Assembly (NCBI GenBank): GCA_944384855.1
Contig: CALWUY010000009.1
Coordinates: 17,746 to 81,745 of the forward strand
Reading direction: 5' to 3'
From: an uncultured Clostridia bacterium
GTDB taxonomy: Bacteria > Bacillota > Clostridia > Oscillospirales > Acutalibacteraceae
DNA length: 64,000 nucleotides
Below are positions 16,532 through 26,094 of this stretch, one piece after another. The position numbers and the translations under genes are program-made. Under the pieces are notes generated by a model, which was given only the letters and a program-made list of their open reading frames with translations, searched no databases and was not told the DNA's origin. The first letter of the stretch is position 1. Each line of letters starts with the position of its first letter.

Positions 16532-19500
16532 TTATACCATTTTTACATTTTCCTGTCCCAAAATACCCGAAACGGCAGAAATCAGATCTTCAGAACCGTT
16601 TACATACAGCTCACGGGGCGCCTCAAGCTTATGTTTGGTATCAGTACAGTAAATATAAACAGGAATATCTCCTTTATATTCAGTCAATATACTCTTTACC
16701 TTCCTGAACTGCGTATCTCCTGTGCCTCTTACTTTAAGATAAAGACCTTTTTTGATATTTTTCCCGGTAGGTGTATCAGCCGCTGCTGTTTCCGGTATTA
16801 ATTCAACAGTTTCTGCTATAATTTCAACGTCTCTGTCCTCTCTTTCGGATATTCTGCCTGTAAGTATCACAGGTTTTGTATCCGACAGAAGATGCTTATA
16901 CTCAGCATACGTTTTTGAAAATATTGTGACAGGTACGGAAGCCGTAATATCTTCTATTAGTGCAGATGCTATTATATTCCCGTTTTTTAGCTGACGCGCT
17001 TTCAGGCCTTCTGCTATTCCGCCTATACTTATCCGCTTACCGTCCGGGAATTTTCCGCTTATAATATCTGAAACTGCCGTAAGTCCCGCGTTCTTTACAA
17101 ATGATTCGTATTTATCCATAGGGTGCCCCGAAAGATAAAGCCCGGTTGCCTCCTTTTCAAGAGAAAGCTTAAGTTCTTCAGTCATTTCATCCATCTTTTT
17201 AGGTTCATATATATTGGGTGAACCCATTTCATCGAACAAATCAAGCTGACCTTCACCGGAGTATTTTTTCTGGTTTTCAACAGCTGACAGTACTCCGTCA
17301 ATATTGTAGAGCATCTGTCGCCTGTTATCCTCCAAACCGTCCAAAGCACCGCTTTTAATTAAACCCTCTAATGCCTTGCGGTTAAATTCCCTTGAATAAT
17401 TTCTTAGGCAGAAATCATACATGGACGTGTATTTTCCGTTTTTTTCACGCTCCTGTATAAGACGTTCTATAAGTCCGGCGCCCAAATTTTTTATAGCCAT
17501 TAAGCCAAACCGTATATTGCCGCCGTCAGGCGTAAAATCCTTTCCGCTGTGGTTTACTGACGGAGGAAGAATTTTTATGCCGTTTTTCCTGCATTCAAAA
17601 GTATATAATGATATCTTAGACGCACTGTCCATCATGCTGGACATAAGCGCCGCAAAATACTCCGGCATATAGTGACATTTAAGATATGCTGTTCTGTATG
17701 CCACAAATGAATACGCCGCCGCATGCGCCTTATTGAAAGCATAAGAACTGAAACTCGACATTTCATTAAATATGCGCTCTGCCGTTTCTTCGGAAATTCC
17801 TTTTGAAAGGGCCCCCTCACAAATCACATTGCCGTCCTTGTCCTTTTCTCCGTGTATAAAGTACTCCCTCTCACGTTTCATTACATCGTGCTTCTTTTTG
17901 GCCATCGCTCTGCGCACAATATCCGCGCGCCCCAGAGAATACCCCGCCAAAGCCCTGAACACCTGCATAACCTGTTCCTGGTATACTATACAGCCGTAAG
18001 TTACATCAAGTATCGGCTTCAGCAAAGGAGTTTCATACTTTATATTTTCCGGGTTATGACGGTTGCTGATATACTTGGGAATAGAATCCATCGGGCCCGG
18101 TCGATAAAGAGAAAGGACCGCGGTCAGATCCTCTATGCTCTGCGGACCTAACTGCCGGAGCACATTTTTCATACCGTCAGACTCGAACTGAAAAACTCCG
18201 TCTGTAAGACCTTTCCCCATCATATTGTATGTCTCAGCGTCATCAAGCGGTATTTTTCCTATATCAAAATCAGGATTCTTGTTTTTTATATACCTTTGAG
18301 CATCCTCAATAACAGTCAGGTTCCTCAGTCCCAGAAAATCCATTTTAAGAAGTCCCAGTTCCTCAAGGTTTGTCATGGTATACTGGGTCACAACCGCGTC
18401 ATCGTTAAGCGCCAAAGGCACATATTCCGATACCGGCTTGTCCGATATAACCACACCCGCCGCATGCGTAGATGCGTGCCTTGGCATACCTTCAAGGTTC
18501 ATTGCCATATCTATGAGTTCCCTTACCTGAGGGTCATTGTTATAATTACCCCGAAGCTCTGCTGAAATCTCCAGCGCTCTTTCAATTGTCATACCCACAG
18601 ACTGCGGTATCAATTTCGCAATACGGTCACAGGTGGCATACGGAATGTCCATTACCCTTCCGACATCCCTTATCGAGTTCCTTGCCGCCATCGTACCGAA
18701 TGTTACTATCTGAGAAACGTGATCCTCACCGTATTTATTTATAACGTAGTCAATAACCTTCTGCCTGTTCACATAACAAAAATCAATGTCAAAGTCAGGC
18801 ATGGATATGCGTTCCGGATTTAAAAACCTCTCAAAATACAGGTTATATTTTATCGGGTCTATGCCAGTTATTCCTATACAGTACGCCGCAAGTGAGGCCG
18901 CTCCCGAACCCCTGCCCGGTCCCACCGGTATTCCGTGTGTTTTTGCGTAATTAACAAAATCAGCCACTATAAGGTAATAATCGACATACCCCATCTTTTT
19001 TATGACCGAAAGCTCATATTCAAGCCTTTTCGATACTGTGTTTGAGGGATTGCTACCATATATCCGATGCATTCCCTCAAGGCATTTTCCCTTAAAATAC
19101 TCAAAATGGTCCCGGTCCCCTATATCAAAACGAGGCAGTTTTATTTTGCCGAATTCAAACTCAACATTACATCTCTCGGCTATCAGCACAGTGTTGTCGA
19201 TAGCTTCCGGAGTATCAGGAAAAAGTTCCGACATCTGTTCGGCGGTTTTTAAATAAAACTCATTTGTTTTGAATTCCAGCGAATTTTCATCGTTTAATCT
19301 GCTTCCCGTCTGCACGCAAAGCAACACCTTATGCATACGATAGTCATCTGCGCTGATATAATGCACATCGTTTGTAGCTACAAGCGGTATTCCGGTCTCT
19401 TCCGATATTCTTTTAATCCCGGCATTAACCACCTTCTGTTCGGCAATACCGTGATCCTGTAATTCCAGATAATAATTGGATTTACCGAATGTGTTGCTGT

Positions 19501-19981
19501 ACCAGACAGCCGTTTCCTTTGCTCTGTCATAATTTCCTTGAATAAGATATCTCGGGATCTCTCCTGCCAGACATGCAGAAAGCGCAATTATACCGCCGTG
19601 ATATCTCTCCAGCAGCTCCCGGTCAATCCTAGGTTTGGAATAAAAACCTTCTGTAAATCCTAATGATACCAACTTTATTAAATTACGGTATCCTTCATTG
19701 TTTTCGCAAAGCAGCAGCAAATGACTGTACGCGCCGTCTCTGGCTCTCTGTTTTTCGAAACGGCTGGCCGGAGCTACGTATACTTCACAGCCTATTATCG
19801 GCTTTACGCCTTTTTTCTTTGCGTATTTATAAAAATCAATTACTCCGTACATTACACCGTGGTCGGTTACGGCAATGCTTTTCTGACCTAACTCAGCCGC
19901 ACGGTCAATTACCTTTTCTATGCGGCAGCAGCCGTCAAGCAAACTATACTCCGTATGCAAATGAAGATGTACAAAATCCAT
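16532..19981 (-). CDS. dnaE: DNA polymerase III subunit alpha, DnaE type
   Basis: 1149 residues. N-terminal PHP domain opens FVHLHLHTEYSLLDG; the polymerase core shows GPGRGSGAASLAAYC, the catalytic MPDFDIDF acid triplet and SYAFNKAHAAAYS; a C-terminal OB-fold contains ISIGGIAEGLKARQ. No exonuclease insert, so this is DnaE and not PolC. Replicative polymerase. The start has a G-rich site (GGGGGCGG). radC lies 65 bases upstream on the same strand. Confidence 0.96.
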   Translation of the reverse strand: MDFVHLHLHTEYSLLDGCCRIEKVIDRAAELGQKSIAVTDHGVMYGVIDFYKYAKKKGVKPIIGCEVYVAPASRFEKQRARDGAYSHLLLLCENNEGYRNLIKLVSLGFTEGFYSKPRIDRELLERYHGGIIALSACLAGEIPRYLIQGNYDRAKETAVWYSNTFGKSNYYLELQDHGIAEQKVVNAGIKRISEETGIPLVATNDVHYISADDYRMHKVLLCVQTGSRLNDENSLEFKTNEFYLKTAEQMSELFPDTPEAIDNTVLIAERCNVEFEFGKIKLPRFDIGDRDHFEYFKGKCLEGMHRIYGSNPSNTVSKRLEYELSVIKKMGYVDYYLIVADFVNYAKTHGIPVGPGRGSGAASLAAYCIGITGIDPIKYNLYFERFLNPERISMPDFDIDFCYVNRQKVIDYVINKYGEDHVSQIVTFGTMAARNSIRDVGRVMDIPYATCDRIAKLIPQSVGMTIERALEISAELRGNYNNDPQVRELIDMAMNLEGMPRHASTHAAGVVISDKPVSEYVPLALNDDAVVTQYTMTNLEELGLLKMDFLGLRNLTVIEDAQRYIKNKNPDFDIGKIPLDDAETYNMMGKGLTDGVFQFESDGMKNVLRQLGPQSIEDLTAVLSLYRPGPMDSIPKYISNRHNPENIKYETPLLKPILDVTYGCIVYQEQVMQVFRALAGYSLGRADIVRRAMAKKKHDVMKREREYFIHGEKDKDGNVICEGALSKGISEETAERIFNEMSSFSSYAFNKAHAAAYSFVAYRTAYLKCHYMPEYFAALMSSMMDSASKISLYTFECRKNGIKILPPSVNHSGKDFTPDGGNIRFGLMAIKNLGAGLIERLIQEREKNGKYTSMYDFCLRNYSREFNRKALEGLIKSGALDGLEDNRRQMLYNIDGVLSAVENQKKYSGEGQLDLFDEMGSPNIYEPKKMDEMTEELKLSLEKEATGLYLSGHPMDKYESFVKNAGLTAVSDIISGKFPDGKRISIGGIAEGLKARQLKNGNIIASALIEDITASVPVTIFSKTYAEYKHLLSDTKPVILTGRISEREDRDVEIIAETVELIPETAAADTPTGKNIKKGLYLKVRGTGDTQFRKVKSILTEYKGDIPVYIYCTDTKHKLEAPRELYVNGSEDLISAVSGILGQENVKMV

Positions 19982-20046
19982 TTTACCGCCCCCTTCCGAT
20001 GTTTCAAGAGTTGAATCTTGACAGTTTCAAAGCTATACTTTATACT

Positions 20047-20754
20047 TTATGTATCAGACTGTTCGAAAATATACCTGTACTGATGACTGCTTTTTAAAGA
20101 TACGTAGTCATCGTCAACAATTATTATATGGTCCAGCAGCACAACGTCAATGCGTCTTAGTGCATCGGCAATTACAGCCGTGGCCTGCAAATCCTCATTA
20201 CTCGGAATTGCTCTGCCGCCGGGATGATTATGCGATAATATTATTGCCGCAGCATTTCTCTTTATAACTATCTCTATAACCTGTCTTGCAGAAATGCCCA
20301 CTGAAGCTATATCTCCTTCACCGATAATATCAAATCCCAAATATCCTCCGGAATTATCAAGTGAGGTTATAGCAATAACTTCGTTTTTAAATCCCAGGTA
20401 CTTATCGAACAAAAAGCTGCATATTTCGTCAATATGATTAAATCTCTTTGTTCCGCTGTGCTTTTCATTGACATAGTAATTGGCAATAAACCGTATAAAC
20501 TTGAGAAATATAGCGGTATTTTCTCCGGCGCCCTTTACTTTCATAATATCTTCCGGACGTGCATCTATCAGTTTTGATATTGAACCGAAATTATCCATAA
20601 GCAAATGTGCCGTTTCATTAGTATCCACTCTGGGTATACTGTAAAACAGCATCATTTCAACTATTTTATGCGGAGGTGTATCACTGTTAAAACCATTTGC
20701 AAGAAATTCTTTTCTTACTCTTTTGCGGTGATCATCATGCAGTCCTTTTGGCAT
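20047..20754 (-). CDS. radC: RadC/JAB-domain family protein
   Basis: 235 residues. N-terminal helix-hairpin-helix part (VKGAGENTAI), then an MPN/JAB domain with the zinc motif SHNHPGGRAIPSNED (about 184-198), the H-x-H-x(10)-D pattern of the JAMM fold. Long linked historically to repair, but the biochemical role of RadC remains unsettled. RBS AGGG before the ATG. Divergent from the pseudouridine synthase gene across an AT-rich 99-base gap. Confidence 0.88.
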   Translation of the reverse strand: MPKGLHDDHRKRVRKEFLANGFNSDTPPHKIVEMMLFYSIPRVDTNETAHLLMDNFGSISKLIDARPEDIMKVKGAGENTAIFLKFIRFIANYYVNEKHSGTKRFNHIDEICSFLFDKYLGFKNEVIAITSLDNSGGYLGFDIIGEGDIASVGISARQVIEIVIKRNAAAIILSHNHPGGRAIPSNEDLQATAVIADALRRIDVVLLDHIIIVDDDYVSLKSSHQYRYIFEQSDT

Positions 20755-20791
20755 TAATTTCCCTTCTTTGATATTATTGTCATATTTATTA

Positions 20792-20816
20792 CATTATATT
20801 ATATTATATTATATTT
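20792..20816. repeat. Short ATTAT tandem repeat in the radC/rluA promoter gap
   Basis: About four to five copies of the pentamer ATTAT, between two divergent genes. It may supply overlapping -10 elements; repeat-number change there could alter promoter spacing. Confidence 0.6.
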
Positions 20817-20853
20817 ACTTACTTTTTTCAAGTGGAAGGAATCCTTCAAAGTT

Positions 20854-21837
20854 ATGAAAGAATTTACCGTAACTAAAAATGATAACAGTCTCAGACTGGA
20901 TAAATTTATCGCGAGAAACTGCCCTTCGCTGCCATCCTCGCTTATGTTTAAATACATACGCACAAAGCGCATAAAGGTTAACGGAAAAAGAGCGGAAATC
21001 AGCACAAGGCTTTCTGCCGGTGACGTTGTTTCCGCCTACATAAACGATGAGTTTTTTGTTTCAAAAGAGCCTAAATACTCTTTTCTTTCCGCGCCGTATA
21101 CGCTTGATATTGTATATGAAGATGAAAATATCCTCATTGCCGATAAAAAACAGGGCGTGCTTGTACACCCTGACAAAAACCAGTACACAAATACATTTAT
21201 CGGCATTATTCAGCACTATCTGTACAAAAAAGGCGAATATGATCCCGAAAAAGAAAACAGCTTCCGTCCCGCCCTTGCGAACCGTATTGACCGCAATACC
21301 GGAGGTATTGTTATCGCCGCTAAAAATGCCGAATCACTCCGCATACTCTGCGAAAAAATAAAAAACCGGGAAATTGAAAAACGGTATTTGGCGGTAGTTC
21401 ACGGAACACCTAAAATAAAATCCGATTTACTTGAAGGATATCTTGTAAAGAACGAGGATAAAAATCAAGTGTTCCTATCCTCGAAACCCAGCGATAACTC
21501 AAAAAGCGTAAAAACCAAGTATACTGTACTGCAAAGCAAAAACAATCTGTCTTTAGTGGAAATAGAGTTAATCACCGGACGTACTCACCAGATAAGAGCT
21601 CACATGGCCGCAATCGGACATCCGCTTTTAGGTGAGGGCAAATACAGCAAGTCAAACGATAAAAAGCTCGGATTTGACAAGCAGGCGCTTTATTCTTACA
21701 GTGTGCAATTTAACTTCAAAACCGACGCAGGCATACTCAACTATCTGAATAACCGCAGATTTACGGTTAAAAAAGTTTGGTTCGCGGACCAACTTTTCGG
21801 CGATAATTATAAGCGTATTTGCATGCCTGACAAATAG
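20854..21837 (+). CDS. RluA family RNA pseudouridine synthase
   Basis: 327 residues. N-terminal S4 domain (about 14-60, RLDKFIARNCPSLPSSLMFKYIR region), then the RluA catalytic core: ALANRIDRNTGGIVIAAK (catalytic Asp of the R-x-D motif, with Asn in place of the usual His before it) and LITGRTHQIRAHMAAIGHPLLGE. It isomerises uridine in rRNA or tRNA; the target site cannot be read from sequence. GGAAGGA lies unusually far (13 bases) from the ATG and can fold into a small hairpin. A bidirectional terminator follows. Confidence 0.88.
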   Translation: MKEFTVTKNDNSLRLDKFIARNCPSLPSSLMFKYIRTKRIKVNGKRAEISTRLSAGDVVSAYINDEFFVSKEPKYSFLSAPYTLDIVYEDENILIADKKQGVLVHPDKNQYTNTFIGIIQHYLYKKGEYDPEKENSFRPALANRIDRNTGGIVIAAKNAESLRILCEKIKNREIEKRYLAVVHGTPKIKSDLLEGYLVKNEDKNQVFLSSKPSDNSKSVKTKYTVLQSKNNLSLVEIELITGRTHQIRAHMAAIGHPLLGEGKYSKSNDKKLGFDKQALYSYSVQFNFKTDAGILNYLNNRRFTVKKVWFADQLFGDNYKRICMPDK

Positions 21838-21843
21838 ACGAAC

Positions 21844-21880
21844 AAAACCCGTATCACAAATTTTATGTGATACGGGTTTT
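21844..21880. terminator. Bidirectional terminator between rluA-type gene and UroD-like gene
   Basis: AAAACCCGTATCACA pairs with TGTGATACGGGTTTT around a short loop; A and T runs flank both sides of these convergent genes. Confidence 0.92.
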
Positions 21881-21882
21881 TG

Positions 21883-23112
21883 TTAATACCCGGAAGTTTC
21901 TTCCATTGCGATTTCAGCCCAGCGCCACAGACGCGAGGGATCTTCTCTTACGGTGCTTATATCTTTTAATATCATTTCAAGCGGTACGTTATGCGCTTTT
22001 GCGGCATTTATTGTACGGCGTATGTCATCTCTTGCCGCCTGCTCGTCAAATGTGCTGCCCGCAAGTATTGCCGGGTTAGGCTTATTTGACATTATATATT
22101 TCTTCGGAAGGTTTGCGGCAAACGCTTCGCGGTTGCTCCATGGACTGCAGGATATTTTGCGGATATTCGGCATTTTGTCAACTATATCAAGCCGGTCATC
22201 AAGACGATCACAGCAGCCATAATATATCGCGCCGAAATGCCTGAAAATTCTCTGCATATACGGAACCTCAAATTCCTCCGTAACTTCAGGCGATACTGAT
22301 GAAAACAGCTGTGCCAATCCGAATGCCCATGCCTTATCAGAAGTGTTGTACTCGCTGTCATCAGGCAAATCGTCGCTGAATGTATGAGAACAGTGACAGA
22401 TTGTCGAAGAAGCATCAAACCCTTGTATTTTATTTAATTTCTCAATAGAATCCTCAACAAATCCCGTAACTTTATCCATTATGGCGTGCATAAACTCCGG
22501 TCGGTCAACCAGCTCGTAATAACAGTTAGTTACACCTTTGGCCTCGCTTATCCAGTCCCATATACCGAGATGCATGCAGGTGCCCTCAAATTTTACCGGA
22601 GCTATCCCCGCAAAAATCATATCCGCTGTCTCGCGAAGTTCTTTTTCCCGCCGGTCATCACAGTAAATCTCAGCCGGATGCAACCGTGCCAGGTCTTCTT
22701 CTGTGGAAAGCACATCGGTAAAATGCTGGGAAAATACGCCGTTTTCGTCCTTTCCTTTTTTCTCGATCACAAAATCAAACCCGTATCCCGTATTTACAAT
22801 AGGACGCGGCATCCGTATGTATGGAGTCAGCACCATATCAACCGGAATATGCTCCCATTTATAAATACTTGTACGCAGTATATCTTCTATCATGCGCCAG
22901 TAATCATCCTTGATAACACAGTTCAGAAATGCATCCTTACGCGCCAGTTCATTCCAGGGTATCTGGTCTATCAGCACCATAGGCTTCTGCATATCAAGAC
23001 GGTTAAGCGAATACCAAAGCGCGCGCTTCTCATTTTGTACCGGAAGCGTGGCATAAGACATATATTTACGCGCCAATTCTCTGAGTATCTCGATTTCTTT
23101 TTCATTCAGCAT
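21883..23112 (-). CDS. Uroporphyrinogen-decarboxylase-like (URO-D/MtaA fold) protein, copy 1
   Basis: 409 residues from the ATG at 23112 (AAGGAG eleven bases upstream). The C-terminal half resembles the URO-D/methylcobamide methyltransferase TIM barrel, but the MRQAGRY substrate motif of true HemE is absent, and no heme or corrinoid genes are nearby. Conspicuous residues: CHCSHTFSDD (about 278-287) and YYGCCDRLDDRLDIV (about 331-345). Function unknown; possibly a methyl transfer or decarboxylation step. It is divergent from an AraC regulator, which suggests inducible control. A second, quite different UroD-like gene is at 41152-42195. Confidence 0.7.
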   Translation of the reverse strand: MLNEKEIEILRELARKYMSYATLPVQNEKRALWYSLNRLDMQKPMVLIDQIPWNELARKDAFLNCVIKDDYWRMIEDILRTSIYKWEHIPVDMVLTPYIRMPRPIVNTGYGFDFVIEKKGKDENGVFSQHFTDVLSTEEDLARLHPAEIYCDDRREKELRETADMIFAGIAPVKFEGTCMHLGIWDWISEAKGVTNCYYELVDRPEFMHAIMDKVTGFVEDSIEKLNKIQGFDASSTICHCSHTFSDDLPDDSEYNTSDKAWAFGLAQLFSSVSPEVTEEFEVPYMQRIFRHFGAIYYGCCDRLDDRLDIVDKMPNIRKISCSPWSNREAFAANLPKKYIMSNKPNPAILAGSTFDEQAARDDIRRTINAAKAHNVPLEMILKDISTVREDPSRLWRWAEIAMEETSGY

Positions 23113-23145
23113 AAAGAAAATAACTCCTTTTTCGATATTGGTATT

Positions 23146-23174
23146 ATGATACACCGCAAATATCAATATGTAAA
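23146..23174 (-). promoter_or_regulatory. Promoter of UroD-like gene 1
   Basis: Minus strand TTTACA (23169-23174), 17-base spacer, TATCAT (23146-23151); it lies back to back with the araC promoter, so an AraC protein bound between them could affect both. Confidence 0.6.
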
Positions 23175-23217
23175 CCATATTTTTTGACTGAAACTACACA
23201 AAAATTGATATTTAATC

Positions 23218-23246
23218 TTGAAAGACTGCTCAAATAAATATATAAT
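23218..23246 (+). promoter_or_regulatory. Promoter of araC-type gene 1
   Basis: TTGAAA (23218-23223), 17-base spacer, TATAAT (23241-23246), 17 bases before the start codon region. Confidence 0.75.
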
Positions 23247-23263
23247 CTTCATAGGGTGATTAA

Positions 23264-24016
23264 ATGATACTTCTTGACAACGGACTGGGTGTACAAAATA
23301 AAAACTGGAAGGTAACCGAAACCAACGCCGCAGGATACAGCCGCGTTTATTACATCATTTCGGGTGATATTACATATTTTGACGATATGACTCAAAAAAA
23401 GCTTTCAAAAGGCAAAATGTATGTTTTCCCTCAAAGCAGACCTTACCGTATAATTCACAACCCTCAAAAACCCATAGAATGTCTTTGGCTCCACATAGAT
23501 TTCTATCCGTACAGCATCGACAGACTGGTTGAATTTGATATTGACGGTTTGAAAGGTTCTACCATCTTTTACACGGTAAACGCGCTTAAAAGTGAGGGCA
23601 AGTTTTTCAAAGATAACGACAGTTTATACATTTCACTTGCCGAAGCCCTTTACTACCAGATAATAAAACACCCTTACATAAGAAAAACCGATACCGCTTT
23701 TATGGAAATTTTAAATTACATCAGAAACAATATATCCGACCAGACACTTAATGTACTGACCGTAAGCACATATTTCGGATATTCCGCTTCACACTTTATC
23801 AGAATGTTTAAGTCATTTATGAATACCACTCCTCACAGGTATATTACCCTGATCAGAATGTCATCGGCCGCAAAACTTTTAACGGAAGGACGTTCCGTAA
23901 CCGATACCGCCGCACAGTGCGGTTATACGGATATCAAAACATTTTCGCGCGCTTTCAAAAAAAATTACGGAGTAGCTCCGTCGGAATACAAGAACTTTTA
24001 CCGACCAAAAGCCTGA
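23264..24016 (+). CDS. AraC family transcriptional regulator (cupin sensor), copy 1
   Basis: 250 residues. N-terminal cupin-like sensor (about 10-110, with RVYYIISGDITYFDD and MYVFPQSRPYRIIHNP) and a C-terminal double HTH (about 148-246) with VLTVSTYFGYSASHFIRMFKS and DTAAQCGYTDIKTFSRAFKKNYG. This architecture usually activates carbohydrate genes in response to a sugar. Likely targets are the divergent UroD-like gene and possibly the convergent GH92 gene. Shared terminator with the GH92 gene downstream. Confidence 0.88.
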   Translation: MILLDNGLGVQNKNWKVTETNAAGYSRVYYIISGDITYFDDMTQKKLSKGKMYVFPQSRPYRIIHNPQKPIECLWLHIDFYPYSIDRLVEFDIDGLKGSTIFYTVNALKSEGKFFKDNDSLYISLAEALYYQIIKHPYIRKTDTAFMEILNYIRNNISDQTLNVLTVSTYFGYSASHFIRMFKSFMNTTPHRYITLIRMSSAAKLLTEGRSVTDTAAQCGYTDIKTFSRAFKKNYGVAPSEYKNFYRPKA

Positions 24017-24036
24017 AAATCCAAAACTGAAAATAA

Positions 24037-24069
24037 AAAAGGATATGAATAAAAGCTTCATATCCTTTT
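24037..24069. terminator. Bidirectional terminator between araC copy 1 and GH92
   Basis: AAAAGGATATGAA (24037-24049) pairs with TTCATATCCTTTT (24057-24069), loop of seven bases. Confidence 0.9.
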
Positions 24070-24071
24070 AT

Positions 24072-26075
24072 TTATTTCCTGAAAATACCGTAAGGTACGG
24101 TATTGCCGTATCCCGCTGCATTGAATTCTTTTCCGCATATCTTTACACTGTCTGCAAGCATTTTTCCCGTATTTACGAATTCGGCTTTACCCGGACAGTA
24201 AGGATAAATTCCCAATACACTGAATATATACCATGCCGCCATAGTACCGTTGTCCTCATCGCCGGGAAAACCTCTCTCGCTGCTGTCAAAAGCCTCTGTG
24301 CACAGCCGTTTTACCCAATATGCGCTCTTTCCGGTTTCTCCCATAACTGCATAAATATACGGCAGGTGGAACGACGGCTGATTAGATATCGCACACTGAC
24401 CGAAATCAGCGGCAGCCATTTCTGTCATTTCGTGTATTTCCATACCGTAAGTCCCTACCCTGTATATCGCGGGAGCGGCAAAAATTTCATCGATTTTTCT
24501 CAAAAACGGTTCTTTTCCTCCGTAAAGCTCTGCCAATCCCTCTGTATCGTGAGGAACCGCAAAAGAATTTTGCCATGCCGAACCTTCAGTATATCCGCCT
24601 CCCCATGAAAAAGGGTCAAAATCCTCTTTTGTTTTTCCCCTAGAGTCGCGGACACGCATAAATCCGGATTCTTTATCGAAAAGATTTCTGTAATTCAATG
24701 ACGATTTTCTGTATTTTTCTTCATTCTCATGGTCACCTAAAATTTTCGCGATTTCCGCAATGCAAAAATCACCGTAGGCTGCGTCAAGGGTCAGATTGAC
24801 ACTTTCTTTTTCCAAGTCACACGGTACAAATCCTAACTTTCTGTAAGCCTCGGCGCCGTTTCTTCCGTAACAGCGCTGTTCGGAATTATGCTCAGCGTGT
24901 TTCAGCATACCTTCATATGCCGTTTTCAGCAGTTCGCCGTCTATAATCCCCTTAACAGCCGCGTCGGCTATTACAGCGTCAATCAGCGTGCTGGGCATAC
25001 AGTCCATTGCCCCCATTGCCGTCCATCTCGGAAGCCAGCCGCCTTCTTTATAGTCGGCGATAAATCCTTCAAGCATTTCACTGTATACATCCGGTGAAAT
25101 AACCGAAAGCAACGGATATACCGTCCTGTATGTATCCCAAAACCCGTTTCCGGTATATCGCTTGCCTGTGTATATTGCACCGGTTTCCGGGCTGTAATGG
25201 ACTTCTCTGCCGTTCTTATCTATCTCGTACGCCTTATTCGGAAACAGATGCACTCTGTAAAGACAGGAATAAAAAGTTTTTAAAAGTTTTTCATTTTGGG
25301 TTTCTATCTCAATAAGCGAAAGTTTTTCCCGCCATATTTTTTCCGCTGTCTTTCTCGCGGCTTCAAAATCTCCGGTATTTTCATTTTTCAGATTTTGCAA
25401 AGCCTGTTCTTTACTTATATAAGAAACTGCAAGCTGCGCTTCAATATCTTTCCGGTTTATTTCGATATGAAAAGCCTTTTCACTCAGCACGGCGCTTTCC
25501 GCAGAACATACATTTGCGGTAAACTCGATCGCAAAATACATTTTGAAATTTATCGCTTTGCTGTTTGTCATACAGGTCGTATAACCTGTAATAAGCTTAC
25601 CGTCGTCACTTACCTGCGCGCTGAACATACCGGAAATATTCTTAACAGTAAACCACTTTTTATAGTCTGATGCATACTTGAGCCTTATATATGCACCCCT
25701 TTCAGTAGGTGTCAATTCAAACTCGCACTGAGAACGCAGGAATTTAACTTTTAAATAATCAGGCCTTAACACCGCATCTTCCGGTCTGTAACCCGACCAG
25801 CTGTTATAATCCTCTTCGCAGGGAATATCAGTTTGAGGAAATATCAGCAGCGCACCGTAATCTCCTATCCACGGGCTCGTCTGATGTGTAAGACGCACAC
25901 CGTCAAGAGAATGGGACTCAGGATGATAAAACCAATTTCCCGCCTGACCGTCAGTCTGAGGACAAAATGCCGCCATGGCAAATGGAAGCTGCGTAAGCGG
26001 CAGGGTGTTTCCGTTTGAAAATTTAGGTACAGATGCCGTGCCCTGCTTTACATTGACTAAATCTGTTTTTTCCAT
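24072..26075 (-). CDS. GH92 family glycosidase (alpha-mannosidase-like), cytosolic
   Basis: 667 residues. GH92 signatures: GNTLPLTQLPFAMAAFCPQT near the start, FWDTYRTVYPLLSVISP, GYTEGSAWQNSFAVPHD and SERGFPGDEDNGTMAAWY, where the GDED motif begins near residue 605. GH92 enzymes are calcium-dependent exo-alpha-mannosidases. There is no signal peptide, and only about 50 residues follow the GDED block, shorter than the tail of well-studied GH92 enzymes, so it likely acts on imported oligosaccharides. GAGG precedes the ATG by eight bases. It starts 19 bases after rlmH, so it may be read from the murA-walJ-rlmH transcript. Confidence 0.88.
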   Translation of the reverse strand: MEKTDLVNVKQGTASVPKFSNGNTLPLTQLPFAMAAFCPQTDGQAGNWFYHPESHSLDGVRLTHQTSPWIGDYGALLIFPQTDIPCEEDYNSWSGYRPEDAVLRPDYLKVKFLRSQCEFELTPTERGAYIRLKYASDYKKWFTVKNISGMFSAQVSDDGKLITGYTTCMTNSKAINFKMYFAIEFTANVCSAESAVLSEKAFHIEINRKDIEAQLAVSYISKEQALQNLKNENTGDFEAARKTAEKIWREKLSLIEIETQNEKLLKTFYSCLYRVHLFPNKAYEIDKNGREVHYSPETGAIYTGKRYTGNGFWDTYRTVYPLLSVISPDVYSEMLEGFIADYKEGGWLPRWTAMGAMDCMPSTLIDAVIADAAVKGIIDGELLKTAYEGMLKHAEHNSEQRCYGRNGAEAYRKLGFVPCDLEKESVNLTLDAAYGDFCIAEIAKILGDHENEEKYRKSSLNYRNLFDKESGFMRVRDSRGKTKEDFDPFSWGGGYTEGSAWQNSFAVPHDTEGLAELYGGKEPFLRKIDEIFAAPAIYRVGTYGMEIHEMTEMAAADFGQCAISNQPSFHLPYIYAVMGETGKSAYWVKRLCTEAFDSSERGFPGDEDNGTMAAWYIFSVLGIYPYCPGKAEFVNTGKMLADSVKICGKEFNAAGYGNTVPYGIFRK

Positions 26076-26094
26076 TACACATACCTCTTAACCT

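Noticed and set aside
20792-20816. CRISPR-like or larger tandem repeat
   Set aside because: Only a five-base AT motif repeated four to five times; no spacers and no cas genes anywhere in the window.
22486-23187. Plus-strand open frame of 233 codons opposite UroD-like gene 1
   Set aside because: Shadow frame: no ribosome-binding site, no recognisable domain, and the opposite strand encodes a protein with family similarity.
24045-24608. Plus-strand open frame of 187 codons after the AraC gene
   Set aside because: Starts inside the shared terminator and lies antisense to the conserved GH92 C-terminus.
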